Below are positions 25,028 through 33,824 of a stretch of DNA of 60,546 nucleotides, in pieces. Within the stretch, counting starts at the first letter, position 1; every line of letters begins with the position of its first letter. Under the pieces are notes generated by a model. It was given only the letters and a program-made list of their open reading frames with translations, was not told where the DNA came from and did not search any database. Source of the stretch: Paenibacillus sp. SYP-B3998 (GTDB lineage Bacteria; Bacillota; Bacilli; Paenibacillales; NBRC-103111); assembly GCF_010820665.1 (NCBI RefSeq), contig NZ_JAAIKC010000021.1, positions 1-60,546 on the forward strand. The letters run 5' to 3'. A program made the position numbers and the translations under genes.

Positions 25028-25160
25028 ATAAGTCCCTCCTTCTATCGCCCAATTTATTATCGGACATACTCCGTGAAAATTCTCCGACTTTCCTTCACCA
25101 TGGCAAAGGGTCCGGGTGTGTCGGCAACCTCTCACATCATCGCAACGTCACAGACCAACG
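25028..25160 (-). promoter_or_regulatory. S10 operon leader RNA
   Basis: The untranslated leader of about 130 bases carries GAGGTTGCCGACACACCCGG, which I recognise from the S10 leader family of Bacillales, and later complementary blocks such as GTCGGAGA and TCTCCGAC-like sequence. In other bacteria S10-operon leaders let L4 repress transcription or translation; the Bacillus version is structurally distinct. Assignment is by sequence memory. Confidence 0.65.
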
Positions 25161-25166
25161 TTATAT

Positions 25167-25195
25167 AGTATATAAAATATCACAACAAAATGCAA
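25167..25195 (-). promoter_or_regulatory. sigma-A promoter of the S10 cluster
   Basis: Minus-strand TTGCAT (25190-25195), exactly 17 bases and TATACT (25167-25172), just downstream of the tuf terminator. This is probably the main promoter for the roughly 15-kb run from rpsJ to rplQ. Confidence 0.75.
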
Positions 25196-25217
25196 GCGAA
25201 ATATTAGTCATGCACCT

Positions 25218-25252
25218 AAAAAAAAACTCACCGCATAAACGGTGAGTTTTTC
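25218..25252 (-). terminator. terminator of tuf
   Basis: AACTCACCG-tttatg-CGGTGAGTT on the minus strand followed by nine T, starting about 15 bases after the tuf stop codon. It separates the str operon from the S10 promoter. Confidence 0.92.
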
Positions 25253-25267
25253 TCTATATGAAAAGCC

Positions 25268-26458
25268 TTATTTTTGAATTGTAGCAACCGCGCCCGCACC
25301 AACAGTACGTCCGCCTTCACGAATCGCGAAGCGTGTACCTTCTTCGATTGCGATTGGGTTGATCAATTCAACAGTAACAGTGATGTTATCACCTGGCATT
25401 ACCATTTCAGTACCTTCTGGAAGGGAAATGATTCCAGTTACGTCAGTTGTACGGAAGTAGAACTGAGGACGGTAACCTGTGAAGAAAGGCTTATGACGGC
25501 CACCCTCTTCTTTAGTTAGAACGTAGATTTGTGCTGTGAAGTTCGTGTGTGGTTTAACTGAACCTGGTTTAGCAAGAACTTGTCCACGCTCGATATCTTT
25601 ACGGTCTACACCACGAAGCAATGCTCCAATGTTGTCACCAGCTTGAGCGGAATCAAGCAATTTGCGGAACATCTCTACACCAGTTACGATGCATTTACGA
25701 GTTTCTTCAGCAATACCAACGATTTCAACTTCTTCTTGTACTTTAACAGTTCCACGCTCTACACGACCCGTAGCAACTGTACCACGGCCTGTGATTGAGA
25801 ATACATCCTCAACTGGCATAAGGAAAGGTTTGTCAGTTTGACGCTCTGGAGTCGGGATGTAAGTATCGACTTGTTCAAACAATTCGATAATTTTGTCAGC
25901 CCAAGGACCATCTGGGTTTTGAAGAGCTTCACGAGCTGCTCCACGGATGATTGGAGTATCATCGCCTGGGAACTCATATTCGTTAAGAAGGTCGCGAACT
26001 TCCATCTCAACCAATTCAAGCAACTCATCATCTTCAACCATGTCACATTTGTTAAGGAATACTACGATATAAGGTACGCCTACTTGACGGGAAAGAAGGA
26101 TATGCTCACGAGTTTGCGGCATAGGACCGTCAGCTGCGGATACAACCAGAATCGCTCCGTCCATTTGTGCAGCACCAGTGATCATGTTTTTAACATAGTC
26201 AGCATGTCCTGGGCAGTCTACGTGTGCGTAGTGACGGTTAGGAGTTTCGTACTCAACGTGAGCTGTGGAGATTGTGATACCGCGCTCGCGCTCTTCTGGT
26301 GCTTTATCGATTTGATCAAATGCTACTGCAGCTCCACCGTATCTTTTGGACAATACAGTTGTAATAGCAGCTGTTAAAGTTGTTTTACCATGGTCAACGT
26401 GACCGATAGTACCGATATTAACATGCGGTTTGTTACGTTCAAACTTAGCCTTTGCCAT
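25268..26458 (-). CDS. tuf: elongation factor Tu
   Basis: A 396-residue EF-Tu that brings aminoacyl-tRNA to the ribosome. GTPase motifs are GHVDHGKTT (G1, from about residue 19), the switch I GITIST, DCPGHADY (G3) and NKCD (G4), followed by the two beta-barrel domains. Only one copy is in this window. It ends the str operon with a strong terminator. Confidence 0.99.
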   Translation of the reverse strand: MAKAKFERNKPHVNIGTIGHVDHGKTTLTAAITTVLSKRYGGAAVAFDQIDKAPEERERGITISTAHVEYETPNRHYAHVDCPGHADYVKNMITGAAQMDGAILVVSAADGPMPQTREHILLSRQVGVPYIVVFLNKCDMVEDDELLELVEMEVRDLLNEYEFPGDDTPIIRGAAREALQNPDGPWADKIIELFEQVDTYIPTPERQTDKPFLMPVEDVFSITGRGTVATGRVERGTVKVQEEVEIVGIAEETRKCIVTGVEMFRKLLDSAQAGDNIGALLRGVDRKDIERGQVLAKPGSVKPHTNFTAQIYVLTKEEGGRHKPFFTGYRPQFYFRTTDVTGIISLPEGTEMVMPGDNITVTVELINPIAIEEGTRFAIREGGRTVGAGAVATIQK

Positions 26459-26495
26459 TTAAACGATTCCTCCTTAGAGTAACTAATAGTTTATA

Positions 26496-28571
26496 TTAAG
26501 CGCCTTTGCCCTTAGCAATAATTTCTTCTGCAATGGACTTAGGTACTTCTTCATAATGTGAAAGTTCCATGGAATACACACCACGGCCTTGAGTTCTCGA
26601 ACGAAGTGTTGTGGAATAACCAAACATTTCGGAAAGAGGTACCTTAGCACGGATGATTTGCGCTCCATGACGGTTGTCCATACCCTCAATGCGTCCACGA
26701 CGAGAGTTAAGGTCACCCATAACATCTCCCATGTACTCTTCAGGCACAGTAACTTCAACCTTCATGATTGGCTCAAGAAGAACCGGTTTACATTTTTCTT
26801 TAGCTGCTTTAAGTGCCATGGATCCTGCGATTTTAAACGCCATTTCATTGGAGTCAACATCGTGGTAAGAACCATCGACAACAGTAGCTTTGATATCCAC
26901 AAGCGGGAATCCTGCGATTACACCGTTTTTCATGGACTCTTCAATACCAGCTTGAATAGGTGCGATGTACTCTCTAGGAATAGAACCGCCCACGACTTTG
27001 CTTTCGAACAAGAATCCAGCTCCAGCTTCTTGTGGAGCGAATTCAACCCAACAATGTCCGTATTGTCCACGGCCACCAGATTGGCGTACGAATTTACCTT
27101 CCACTTTAGCTGCCGCACGGAAAGTTTCTCTGTAAGCAACTTGAGGTTTACCTACGTTGGTTTCTACTTTAAACTCGCGAAGCATACGGTCAACGAGGAT
27201 TTCAAGGTGAAGCTCACCCATACCTGCAATGATCGTTTGACCCGTTTCTTCGTCTGTGTGAGCACGGAAAGTAGGATCTTCTTCAGCAAGCTTTTGCAAA
27301 GCGATACCCATTTTATCTTGATCCGCTTTCGTCTTCGGTTCAACAGCAAGCTGGATAACCGGTTCAGGAAAGACCATTCTCTCAAGAATAACTGGATTTT
27401 TCTCATCACAAAGTGTATCACCAGTCGTTGTATCTTTCAGACCAACGGCAGCCGCGATGTCACCGGAGTAAACATCAGAAATTTCTTGACGACTGTTCGC
27501 ATGCATTTGAAGGATACGACCAACACGCTCACGTTTACCTTTAGTAGCATTAAGTACATAAGAGCCTGAACTTAAAACACCTGAATAAACACGGAAGAAT
27601 GTAAGTCTTCCTACGAAAGGATCCGTCATGATTTTGAAAGCAAGCGCTGAGAACGGTTGGTCATCAGCAGACTTACGAATCACTTCGGAACCATCGTCAA
27701 GAAGTCCTTTGATATCTGGAACGTCCAAAGGTGAAGGCAGATAGCTAATAACTGCATCTAGCATCAATTGAACGCCTTTGTTTCTGTATGATGACCCTAC
27801 GATAACTGGGAAGATTTTCACTTCGCAGACACCTTTACGTAGAGCAGCTTTGATTTCGTCAACAGTAAGTTCTTCACCCTCAAGGTATTTCATTGTAAGC
27901 TCTTCATCAAGCTCAGCAACTTTCTCGACAAGTTCCAACCTAAGTTCTGCGACTTTATCTTTGAACTCAGCAGGGATTTCAACTTTCTCGATATCCTTAC
28001 CAAGATCATCTTTGTACATGTAAGCTACTTGTTCAACTAGGTCGATAATGCCTTTGAATTCATTCTCAGCACCGATCGGAAGTTGAATAGCAACTGCATT
28101 TGCACCAAGTTTTTGACGCATAGAATCAACAACAGCCAAGAAATCAGCTCCGATGATGTCCATTTTATTAACGTATGCAATCCGAGGAACGTTGTATTTA
28201 TCAGCTTGTCTCCAAACTGTTTCCGATTGAGGCTCAACGCCTTCTTTCGCACTAAATACACCAACTGCTCCATCTAACACACGAAGGGAACGCTCTACCT
28301 CAACGGTAAAGTCAACGTGCCCCGGAGTATCAATGATATTGATGCGGTGACCTTCCCATTGCGCAGTCGTAGCAGCGGAAGTAATCGTAATTCCGCGCTC
28401 TTGTTCTTGCTCCATCCAGTCCATCGTCGCTGCACCTTCGTGCACTTCGCCGATTTTGTGAACTTTACCAGTGTAGTAAAGAATGCGCTCTGTTGTAGTC
28501 GTTTTACCAGCATCAATATGAGCCATGATCCCGATATTACGTGTGTTCTTTAAGGAGAACTCTCTAGCCAT
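26496..28571 (-). CDS. fusA: elongation factor G
   Basis: A 691-residue EF-G that drives translocation and, with RRF, ribosome recycling. Motifs are AHIDAGKTTTTER (G1), RGITITSAA (switch I), DTPGHVDF (G3) and NKMD (G4), then domains II-V ending in RGVYSMELSHYEEVP. Sequence and length are those of the canonical EF-G rather than a FusA2 or tetracycline-protection paralogue. It is 38 bases after rpsG. A long antisense open frame in this gene is a codon-bias shadow. Confidence 0.99.
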   Translation of the reverse strand: MAREFSLKNTRNIGIMAHIDAGKTTTTERILYYTGKVHKIGEVHEGAATMDWMEQEQERGITITSAATTAQWEGHRINIIDTPGHVDFTVEVERSLRVLDGAVGVFSAKEGVEPQSETVWRQADKYNVPRIAYVNKMDIIGADFLAVVDSMRQKLGANAVAIQLPIGAENEFKGIIDLVEQVAYMYKDDLGKDIEKVEIPAEFKDKVAELRLELVEKVAELDEELTMKYLEGEELTVDEIKAALRKGVCEVKIFPVIVGSSYRNKGVQLMLDAVISYLPSPLDVPDIKGLLDDGSEVIRKSADDQPFSALAFKIMTDPFVGRLTFFRVYSGVLSSGSYVLNATKGKRERVGRILQMHANSRQEISDVYSGDIAAAVGLKDTTTGDTLCDEKNPVILERMVFPEPVIQLAVEPKTKADQDKMGIALQKLAEEDPTFRAHTDEETGQTIIAGMGELHLEILVDRMLREFKVETNVGKPQVAYRETFRAAAKVEGKFVRQSGGRGQYGHCWVEFAPQEAGAGFLFESKVVGGSIPREYIAPIQAGIEESMKNGVIAGFPLVDIKATVVDGSYHDVDSNEMAFKIAGSMALKAAKEKCKPVLLEPIMKVEVTVPEEYMGDVMGDLNSRRGRIEGMDNRHGAQIIRAKVPLSEMFGYSTTLRSRTQGRGVYSMELSHYEEVPKSIAEEIIAKGKGA

Positions 28572-28609
28572 AGGTCGGTACGTCTCCTTTCTATAATTAA
28601 ATATTTATA

Positions 28610-29080
28610 CTAGAAACGGTAGTGAGCAAACGCACGGTTTGCATCAGCCATTTTGTGAGTATCTTCACGTTTTTTCACAGAAGAACCCGTGCTGTTGCTA
28701 GCATCGATAATTTCATTAGCCAATCTTTCTTCCATCGTCTTCTCACCGCGAAGACGGGAATAGTTAACCAACCAACGCAGACCTAATGTCGAACGACGTT
28801 CAGGTCTTACTTCGATAGGCACTTGATAGTTTGCTCCACCTACACGGCGAGCTTTAACTTCTAGTACTGGCATGATGTTTTTAATCGCTTGTTCGAACAC
28901 TTCCATCGGCTCTTTACCTGTACGATCTTTCACGAGGTTAAAAGCGTTGTATAGAATGGATTGTGCTACCCCTCTTTTTCCATCAATCATAATACGATTG
29001 ATAAGACGAGTAACAAGTTTGCTATTATAAATAGGATCTGGTAATACGTCTCTGCGAGTAACTGGACCTTTACGAGGCAT
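28610..29080 (-). CDS. rpsG: 30S ribosomal protein S7
   Basis: A 156-residue S7, the primary assembler of the 30S head, contacting tRNA at the E site. It begins MPRKGPVTRRDVLPDPIY and ends in KMADANRAFAHYRF. It is 44 bases after rpsL. In E. coli S7 represses the str operon at the rpsL-rpsG gap; I see no matching structure in this short gap. Confidence 0.98.
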   Translation of the reverse strand: MPRKGPVTRRDVLPDPIYNSKLVTRLINRIMIDGKRGVAQSILYNAFNLVKDRTGKEPMEVFEQAIKNIMPVLEVKARRVGGANYQVPIEVRPERRSTLGLRWLVNYSRLRGEKTMEERLANEIIDASNSTGSSVKKREDTHKMADANRAFAHYRF

Positions 29081-29124
29081 AGTTATCCCCCTTTCTTATA
29101 AGAATCATTCCTGATTATTATCTC

Positions 29125-29544
29125 TTATTTTTTAACTTTCGGACGTTTTGTACCATACTTGGAACGGGATTGTTTACGGTTATTAACACCGGAAGTATCC
29201 AGCGCGCCACGAACGATGTGATAACGTACCCCTGGAAGATCTTTTACTCTGCCTCCACGAATCAATACAACACTGTGTTCTTGCAGGTTGTGACCGATAC
29301 CTGGAATGTAAGCTGTCACCTCTACGCGGTTCGTCAAACGAACACGTGCATATTTACGAAGTGCGGAGTTAGGCTTCTTAGGAGTCATTGTACCTACACG
29401 CGTGCAGACACCACGTTTTTGAGGAGCACTCAAATCAGTTGACTCTCTTTTCAAAGCATTAAACCCTCTTTGTAAAGCTGGGGATTTAGATTTATCCACC
29501 TTCGCTTGACGACCTTTACGTACTAGTTGGTTAATTGTTGGCAT
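29125..29544 (-). CDS. rpsL: 30S ribosomal protein S12
   Basis: A 139-residue S12 at the decoding centre. The decoding loops read TPKKPNSALRK (Lys at the position of streptomycin resistance changes, wild type here) and IRGGRVKDLPGVRYH with the usual Lys, so the sequence predicts no known streptomycin-resistance substitution. GGAGG precedes the ATG. It follows ybxF by 159 bases. Confidence 0.98.
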   Translation of the reverse strand: MPTINQLVRKGRQAKVDKSKSPALQRGFNALKRESTDLSAPQKRGVCTRVGTMTPKKPNSALRKYARVRLTNRVEVTAYIPGIGHNLQEHSVVLIRGGRVKDLPGVRYHIVRGALDTSGVNNRKQSRSKYGTKRPKVKK

Positions 29545-29703
29545 ATCGCCACCTCCTTCCTAAATTCATAACGCGTTTAGTTTCTTGCAAGCCCACAGAT
29601 CCAGGCGAGTCATAAATGAGCAAAGGAAAAGTCCTTACCACAGTCCCGATCAAAGTTCCAAAAAACTATATCACGAAATCCAATGACAAAAACATCTTTA
29701 TGT

Positions 29704-29955
29704 TTATTCATTTACAACAGCTGCTACCGCAGCTCCAACTTCAATTCCACATGCTCTACCTAGCATCTTCATAGAATCAACGTAGGTTACAGGTATATCC
29801 ATCTTATTACAGAGGTTAACCAGTTTTATCGTCAATCGCGGATCTGCATCTTTGGCAACAAAAACTTCTATTGCCTTGCCTTGTTCAACAATTTTAGTAG
29901 CTTTCTTTGTACCAACACTTATATTCTTTGCCTGTTTGACTTTATCATAAGACAT
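29704..29955 (-). CDS. ybxF: L7Ae-family ribosome-associated protein YbxF
   Basis: An 83-residue L7Ae/L30e-family protein, also called RplGB, that binds kink-turn RNA. The core reads KQAKNISVGTKKATKIVEQG and LVNLCNKMDIPV, ending GIEVGAAVAAVVNE. The frame is open 16 codons upstream, but GGAGG nine bases before the ATG at 29955 decides the start. It is first gene behind the str promoter. Its exact ribosomal role is unsettled in B. subtilis. Confidence 0.94.
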   Translation of the reverse strand: MSYDKVKQAKNISVGTKKATKIVEQGKAIEVFVAKDADPRLTIKLVNLCNKMDIPVTYVDSMKMLGRACGIEVGAAVAAVVNE

Positions 29956-30009
29956 AAAGCTCATCCTCCAAAGTGCAGGAAAGGAATAGTAACTTAGGCA
30001 CACTACGAT

Positions 30010-30038
30010 ATATTAGCATTTTCAGCGTGTAGTGTCAA
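30010..30038 (-). promoter_or_regulatory. sigma-A promoter of the str operon
   Basis: Minus-strand TTGACA (30033-30038), 17 bases and TAATAT (30010-30015), placed between the rpoC terminator and ybxF. It would drive ybxF-rpsL-rpsG-fusA-tuf. Confidence 0.85.
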
Positions 30039-30077
30039 CAATTTACTTGCACTTCATTTAAAAATCTTAAAAAGCAT

Positions 30078-30122
30078 GAGGACGGGAAAGCTCACTTCAA
30101 GTAGAGTGGCTTTCCCGTCCTC
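30078..30122 (-). terminator. terminator of rpoB-rpoC
   Basis: A long stem, GAGGACGGGAAAGC paired with GCTTTCCCGTCCTC around an inner CACT/AGTG helix, followed on the minus strand by a T-rich run. It begins about 13 bases after the rpoC stop. Confidence 0.9.
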
Positions 30123-30134
30123 ATCTATATTCAT

Positions 30135-33100
30135 TTATTCGACTGTTACAGTCTCTTTTTCCAAGTCTTCATCTGCTACCAATTCTGCGTTGGGATCTGT
30201 AATTCGGATGTTCCGGTAGCGAGGCATTCCTGTACCAGCCGGAATTAACTTACCGATAATTACATTCTCTTTCAAGCCGAGTAATTGGTCAACCTTCCCT
30301 TTGATCGCTGCATCTGTCAAGACACGAGTTGTCTCTTGGAAAGACGCCGCGGAAAGGAATGAATCTGTTTCTAGGGAGGCTTTGGTAATACCAAGCAAGA
30401 TCGGTCTTGCAACCGCTGGCTCAGTACCTGCGAACAAGGCTACTTTGTTAGCTTCTTCATATTCATGAATGTCTACGAAGGAACCAGGTAGCAACGTCGT
30501 GTCACCAGCATCAACGATACGGATTTTGCGAAGCATTTGGCGAACCATAACTTCAATATGCTTATCGTTAATTTCTACCCCTTGGTTACGATAAACGCGT
30601 TGTACTTCTTGCAGAATGTAGTTCTGTACGCCGCGAATACCCTTAATACGAAGCATTTCCTTAGGATCGATTGATCCGTCTGTCAGCTCATCACCAGCTT
30701 CAATTTGCTGATTTACAGTGGCGCGTACACGAGATCCGTAAGGAACTGCATATACTTTAGATTCAGCTTCACCTTGGACCTCAATTTCACGACGGTCCTT
30801 AGCTTCACGGATTTCTTTAACAACACCATCAATTTCAGAAATGATGGCCTGCCCTTTCGGATTACGCGCTTCGAAAAGCTCTTGAATACGCGGCAAACCT
30901 TGCGTAATATCATCTCCAGCAACACCACCGGTATGGAACGTACGCATCGTCAGCTGTGTTCCTGGCTCACCAATGGATTGCGCTGCAATAATACCGACAG
31001 CTTCACCAATTTCAACAAACTGTCCTGTTGCCAAGTTACGACCATAGCATTTTTTACAAACGCCATGATGGGAACGGCAGCTTAATACAGAACGAATTTG
31101 TAGTTTTTCAATTCCAGCTTCGATGATAGCATCGGCAATACCGGATTCAATCAGTTCATTACGTTGTACAAGGACTTCGCCGGTTTTAGGATTCCGTAGC
31201 GTTTCAAATGCATAACGTCCTTCAATACGGTCGTAGAGATCTTCAATAACCTCTTTACCATCTTGAATTTTGCTCACCATGAAACCTTTATCCGTTCCGC
31301 AATCTTCATCGCGGACAATCACATCTTGCGCAACATCAACAAGTCGACGTGTCAAGTAACCGGAATCCGCTGTACGCAAAGCTGTATCGGCAAGACCTTT
31401 ACGGGCACCGTGCGTCGAAATAAAGTACTCTAGGATCGTCAGACCTTCACGGAAATTGGATTTAATCGGCAACTCCATAATTTTACCAGATGGATTTGCC
31501 ATCAAACCACGCATACCGCCAAGCTGAGTAATCTGAGATTTGTTACCCCGTGCTTTAGATTCAACCATCATGCTGATGGAGTTATATTTATCAAGGGATT
31601 TCATCAAAATCTCAGTGATTTCATCCTTGGCTTTACTCCAAATCGCGATAACGCGATCGTAACGCTCTTCATCGGTAATCAAACCACGACGATATTGGTT
31701 CGTTACTACACGAACTTTTTCTTCGCACTCTTTCAAGATTCCCGCTTTTTCAGTAGGCACGACAACATCAGAAACTGCTACGGTAATTCCCGCTTTAGTC
31801 GAATACGTAAACCCTAATTCCTTGATTTTATCAAGAATAATTGAAGTTTGCGTAGTGTGATATTTACGGAAGCACTCAGCAATAATGGAACCCAAATATT
31901 CTTTACCAACAGCTTTGTTTTCTTCTCGTTCAAGCATAATAGACCTGAGGTCCGCGCCTTTTTCGAAAACAAAGTGTGCATCTGGAATACCATTCAATAG
32001 ATTCGTTTTGGTTGGTTCATTAATGAATGGGAAATCACTCGGGAAAATCTCATTCATAATAATTTTACCAATCGTCGTGATCAACATTGCGTTTTGCTGC
32101 TTCTCAGTAAAGCTTGTTTTGTTCAGTGCTTTTGCAGGCACCGCTACCCTAGCATGCAAAGCTGCTTTACCCGATTGATAAGCAGAAACTGCTTCATGCA
32201 CGGTTCTAATAATAGCTCCAGCGCCTTTAGCAAATTTATTATCAGTTGTTAAGTAGAAACTCCCCAGAACCATATCCTGTGAAGGTGTAACAACCGGCTT
32301 ACCATCTTTAGGGTTCAAGATATTTCCGGATGCGAGCATAAGTACGCGCGCCTCTGCTTGCGCCTCGGAAGACAACGGTACGTGAACAGCCATTTGGTCA
32401 CCGTCGAAGTCAGCGTTATATGCTGTACATACGAGCGGATGAAGTTTAATAGCGCGACCTTCTACGAGAATCGGCTCAAACGCTTGAATCCCTAATCTAT
32501 GCAGCGTAGGGGCACGGTTCAATAGAACCGGATGCTCCTTAATTACTTCTTCAAGAACATCCCATACATCAGGACTTACGCGTTCAACTTTACGTTTCGC
32601 GCTCTTGATGTTGTGAGCCAAACCTTTATTCACAAGCTCCTTCATCACGAAAGGCTTGAATAATTCAAGTGCCATTTCTTTTGGTAGCCCGCATTGGTAC
32701 ATTTTAAGGTTAGGACCTACGACGATAACCGAACGACCAGAATAATCTACGCGCTTACCGAGCAAGTTTTGACGGAACCGACCTTGTTTACCCTTCAGCA
32801 TATGGCTGAGTGATTTCAAAGGACGGTTACCAGGACCTGTAACAGGGCGTCCGCGACGACCATTGTCAATTAGAGCATCGACTGCTTCTTGAAGCATCCG
32901 TTTCTCATTTTGCACGATGATGTCAGGCGCACCTAGGTCAAGCAATCTTTTCAAGCGGTTGTTACGGTTGATTACACGACGATACAAGTCATTCAAATCG
33001 GAGGTAGCAAAGCGCCCACCATCCAATTGAACCATAGGACGAAGCTCAGGAGGAATGACTGGAAGTACATCCAGAACCATCCACCCCGGCATATTTTTGG

Positions 33101-33755
33101 AGTTACGGAAAGCTTCCATAACTTCTAAACGTTTAATCGCTCGATTACGACGTTGCCCTTGAGCTGTTTTAAGCTCTTCCTTCAAGGTATCGACTTCACG
33201 TTCAATATCGATGTCGATAAGCAGTTTTTTTACCGCCTCAGCGCCCATTCCTGCTTGGAATGCATAGCCATACTTCTCACGATAGCTACGGTATTCTTTT
33301 TCGGACAACAATTGCTTCTTTTCCAAAGGTGTATCCCCCGGATCTGTAACCACATAGGAAGCAAAATAGATAATTTCCTCCAACGATCTTGGAGACATAT
33401 CCAAAGCAAGCCCCATGCGGCTTGGGATACCTTTGAAATACCAAATGTGGGAAACAGGAGCTGCTAGCTCAATATGACCCATACGTTCACGGCGAACCTT
33501 CTGACGGGTTACTTCTACGCCACAACGGTCACAAACGACGCCTTTATAACGAACACGCTTGTATTTACCGCAATGACATTCCCAATCTTTGGTGGGTCCA
33601 AAGATCTTTTCACAGAAAAGACCTTCTTTCTCAGGTTTTAAGGTTCTGTAGTTAATCGTTTCCGGCTTCTTTACTTCCCCACGGGACCAAGAGCGAATTT
33701 TATCGGGTGATGCCAAGCCGATTTTCATAAACTCGAAGTTGTTAACGTCCATCAA
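30135..33755 (-). CDS. rpoC: DNA-directed RNA polymerase beta' subunit
   Basis: A 1206-residue beta' subunit. It shows the N-terminal zinc ribbon CHCGKYKR...CDRCG near residue 60-80, the catalytic loop NADFDGDQM with three magnesium-binding Asp near 455, the second zinc site CKKCYG near 885 and the trigger-loop region GEPGTQLTMRTFHTGG. The first codon is TTG with GGAGG eight bases upstream; an ATG follows directly, and B. subtilis RpoC also begins with an extra residue before DVNN. It is 69 bases after rpoB and ends in a strong terminator. Confidence 0.98.
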   Translation of the reverse strand: MMDVNNFEFMKIGLASPDKIRSWSRGEVKKPETINYRTLKPEKEGLFCEKIFGPTKDWECHCGKYKRVRYKGVVCDRCGVEVTRQKVRRERMGHIELAAPVSHIWYFKGIPSRMGLALDMSPRSLEEIIYFASYVVTDPGDTPLEKKQLLSEKEYRSYREKYGYAFQAGMGAEAVKKLLIDIDIEREVDTLKEELKTAQGQRRNRAIKRLEVMEAFRNSKNMPGWMVLDVLPVIPPELRPMVQLDGGRFATSDLNDLYRRVINRNNRLKRLLDLGAPDIIVQNEKRMLQEAVDALIDNGRRGRPVTGPGNRPLKSLSHMLKGKQGRFRQNLLGKRVDYSGRSVIVVGPNLKMYQCGLPKEMALELFKPFVMKELVNKGLAHNIKSAKRKVERVSPDVWDVLEEVIKEHPVLLNRAPTLHRLGIQAFEPILVEGRAIKLHPLVCTAYNADFDGDQMAVHVPLSSEAQAEARVLMLASGNILNPKDGKPVVTPSQDMVLGSFYLTTDNKFAKGAGAIIRTVHEAVSAYQSGKAALHARVAVPAKALNKTSFTEKQQNAMLITTIGKIIMNEIFPSDFPFINEPTKTNLLNGIPDAHFVFEKGADLRSIMLEREENKAVGKEYLGSIIAECFRKYHTTQTSIILDKIKELGFTYSTKAGITVAVSDVVVPTEKAGILKECEEKVRVVTNQYRRGLITDEERYDRVIAIWSKAKDEITEILMKSLDKYNSISMMVESKARGNKSQITQLGGMRGLMANPSGKIMELPIKSNFREGLTILEYFISTHGARKGLADTALRTADSGYLTRRLVDVAQDVIVRDEDCGTDKGFMVSKIQDGKEVIEDLYDRIEGRYAFETLRNPKTGEVLVQRNELIESGIADAIIEAGIEKLQIRSVLSCRSHHGVCKKCYGRNLATGQFVEIGEAVGIIAAQSIGEPGTQLTMRTFHTGGVAGDDITQGLPRIQELFEARNPKGQAIISEIDGVVKEIREAKDRREIEVQGEAESKVYAVPYGSRVRATVNQQIEAGDELTDGSIDPKEMLRIKGIRGVQNYILQEVQRVYRNQGVEINDKHIEVMVRQMLRKIRIVDAGDTTLLPGSFVDIHEYEEANKVALFAGTEPAVARPILLGITKASLETDSFLSAASFQETTRVLTDAAIKGKVDQLLGLKENVIIGKLIPAGTGMPRYRNIRITDPNAELVADEDLEKETVTVE

Positions 33756-33824
33756 GGAGCAACCCTCCTTTAAGAATTTAAACCTATTGTGCTGCGAATG
33801 GTGCTCGATCTATTACATAAAAGT

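Noticed and set aside
26589..27569. A 326-codon open frame on the plus strand, antisense to fusA
   Set aside because: It lies wholly within fusA, and its residue pattern (rich in Phe, Ser, Thr, Asn, Arg) is what the antisense frame of codon-biased genes gives. There is no promoter or ribosome binding site.
28650..29500. An E. coli-like S7 repressor site between rpsL and rpsG
   Set aside because: The gap is only 44 bases and shows no comparable structure.
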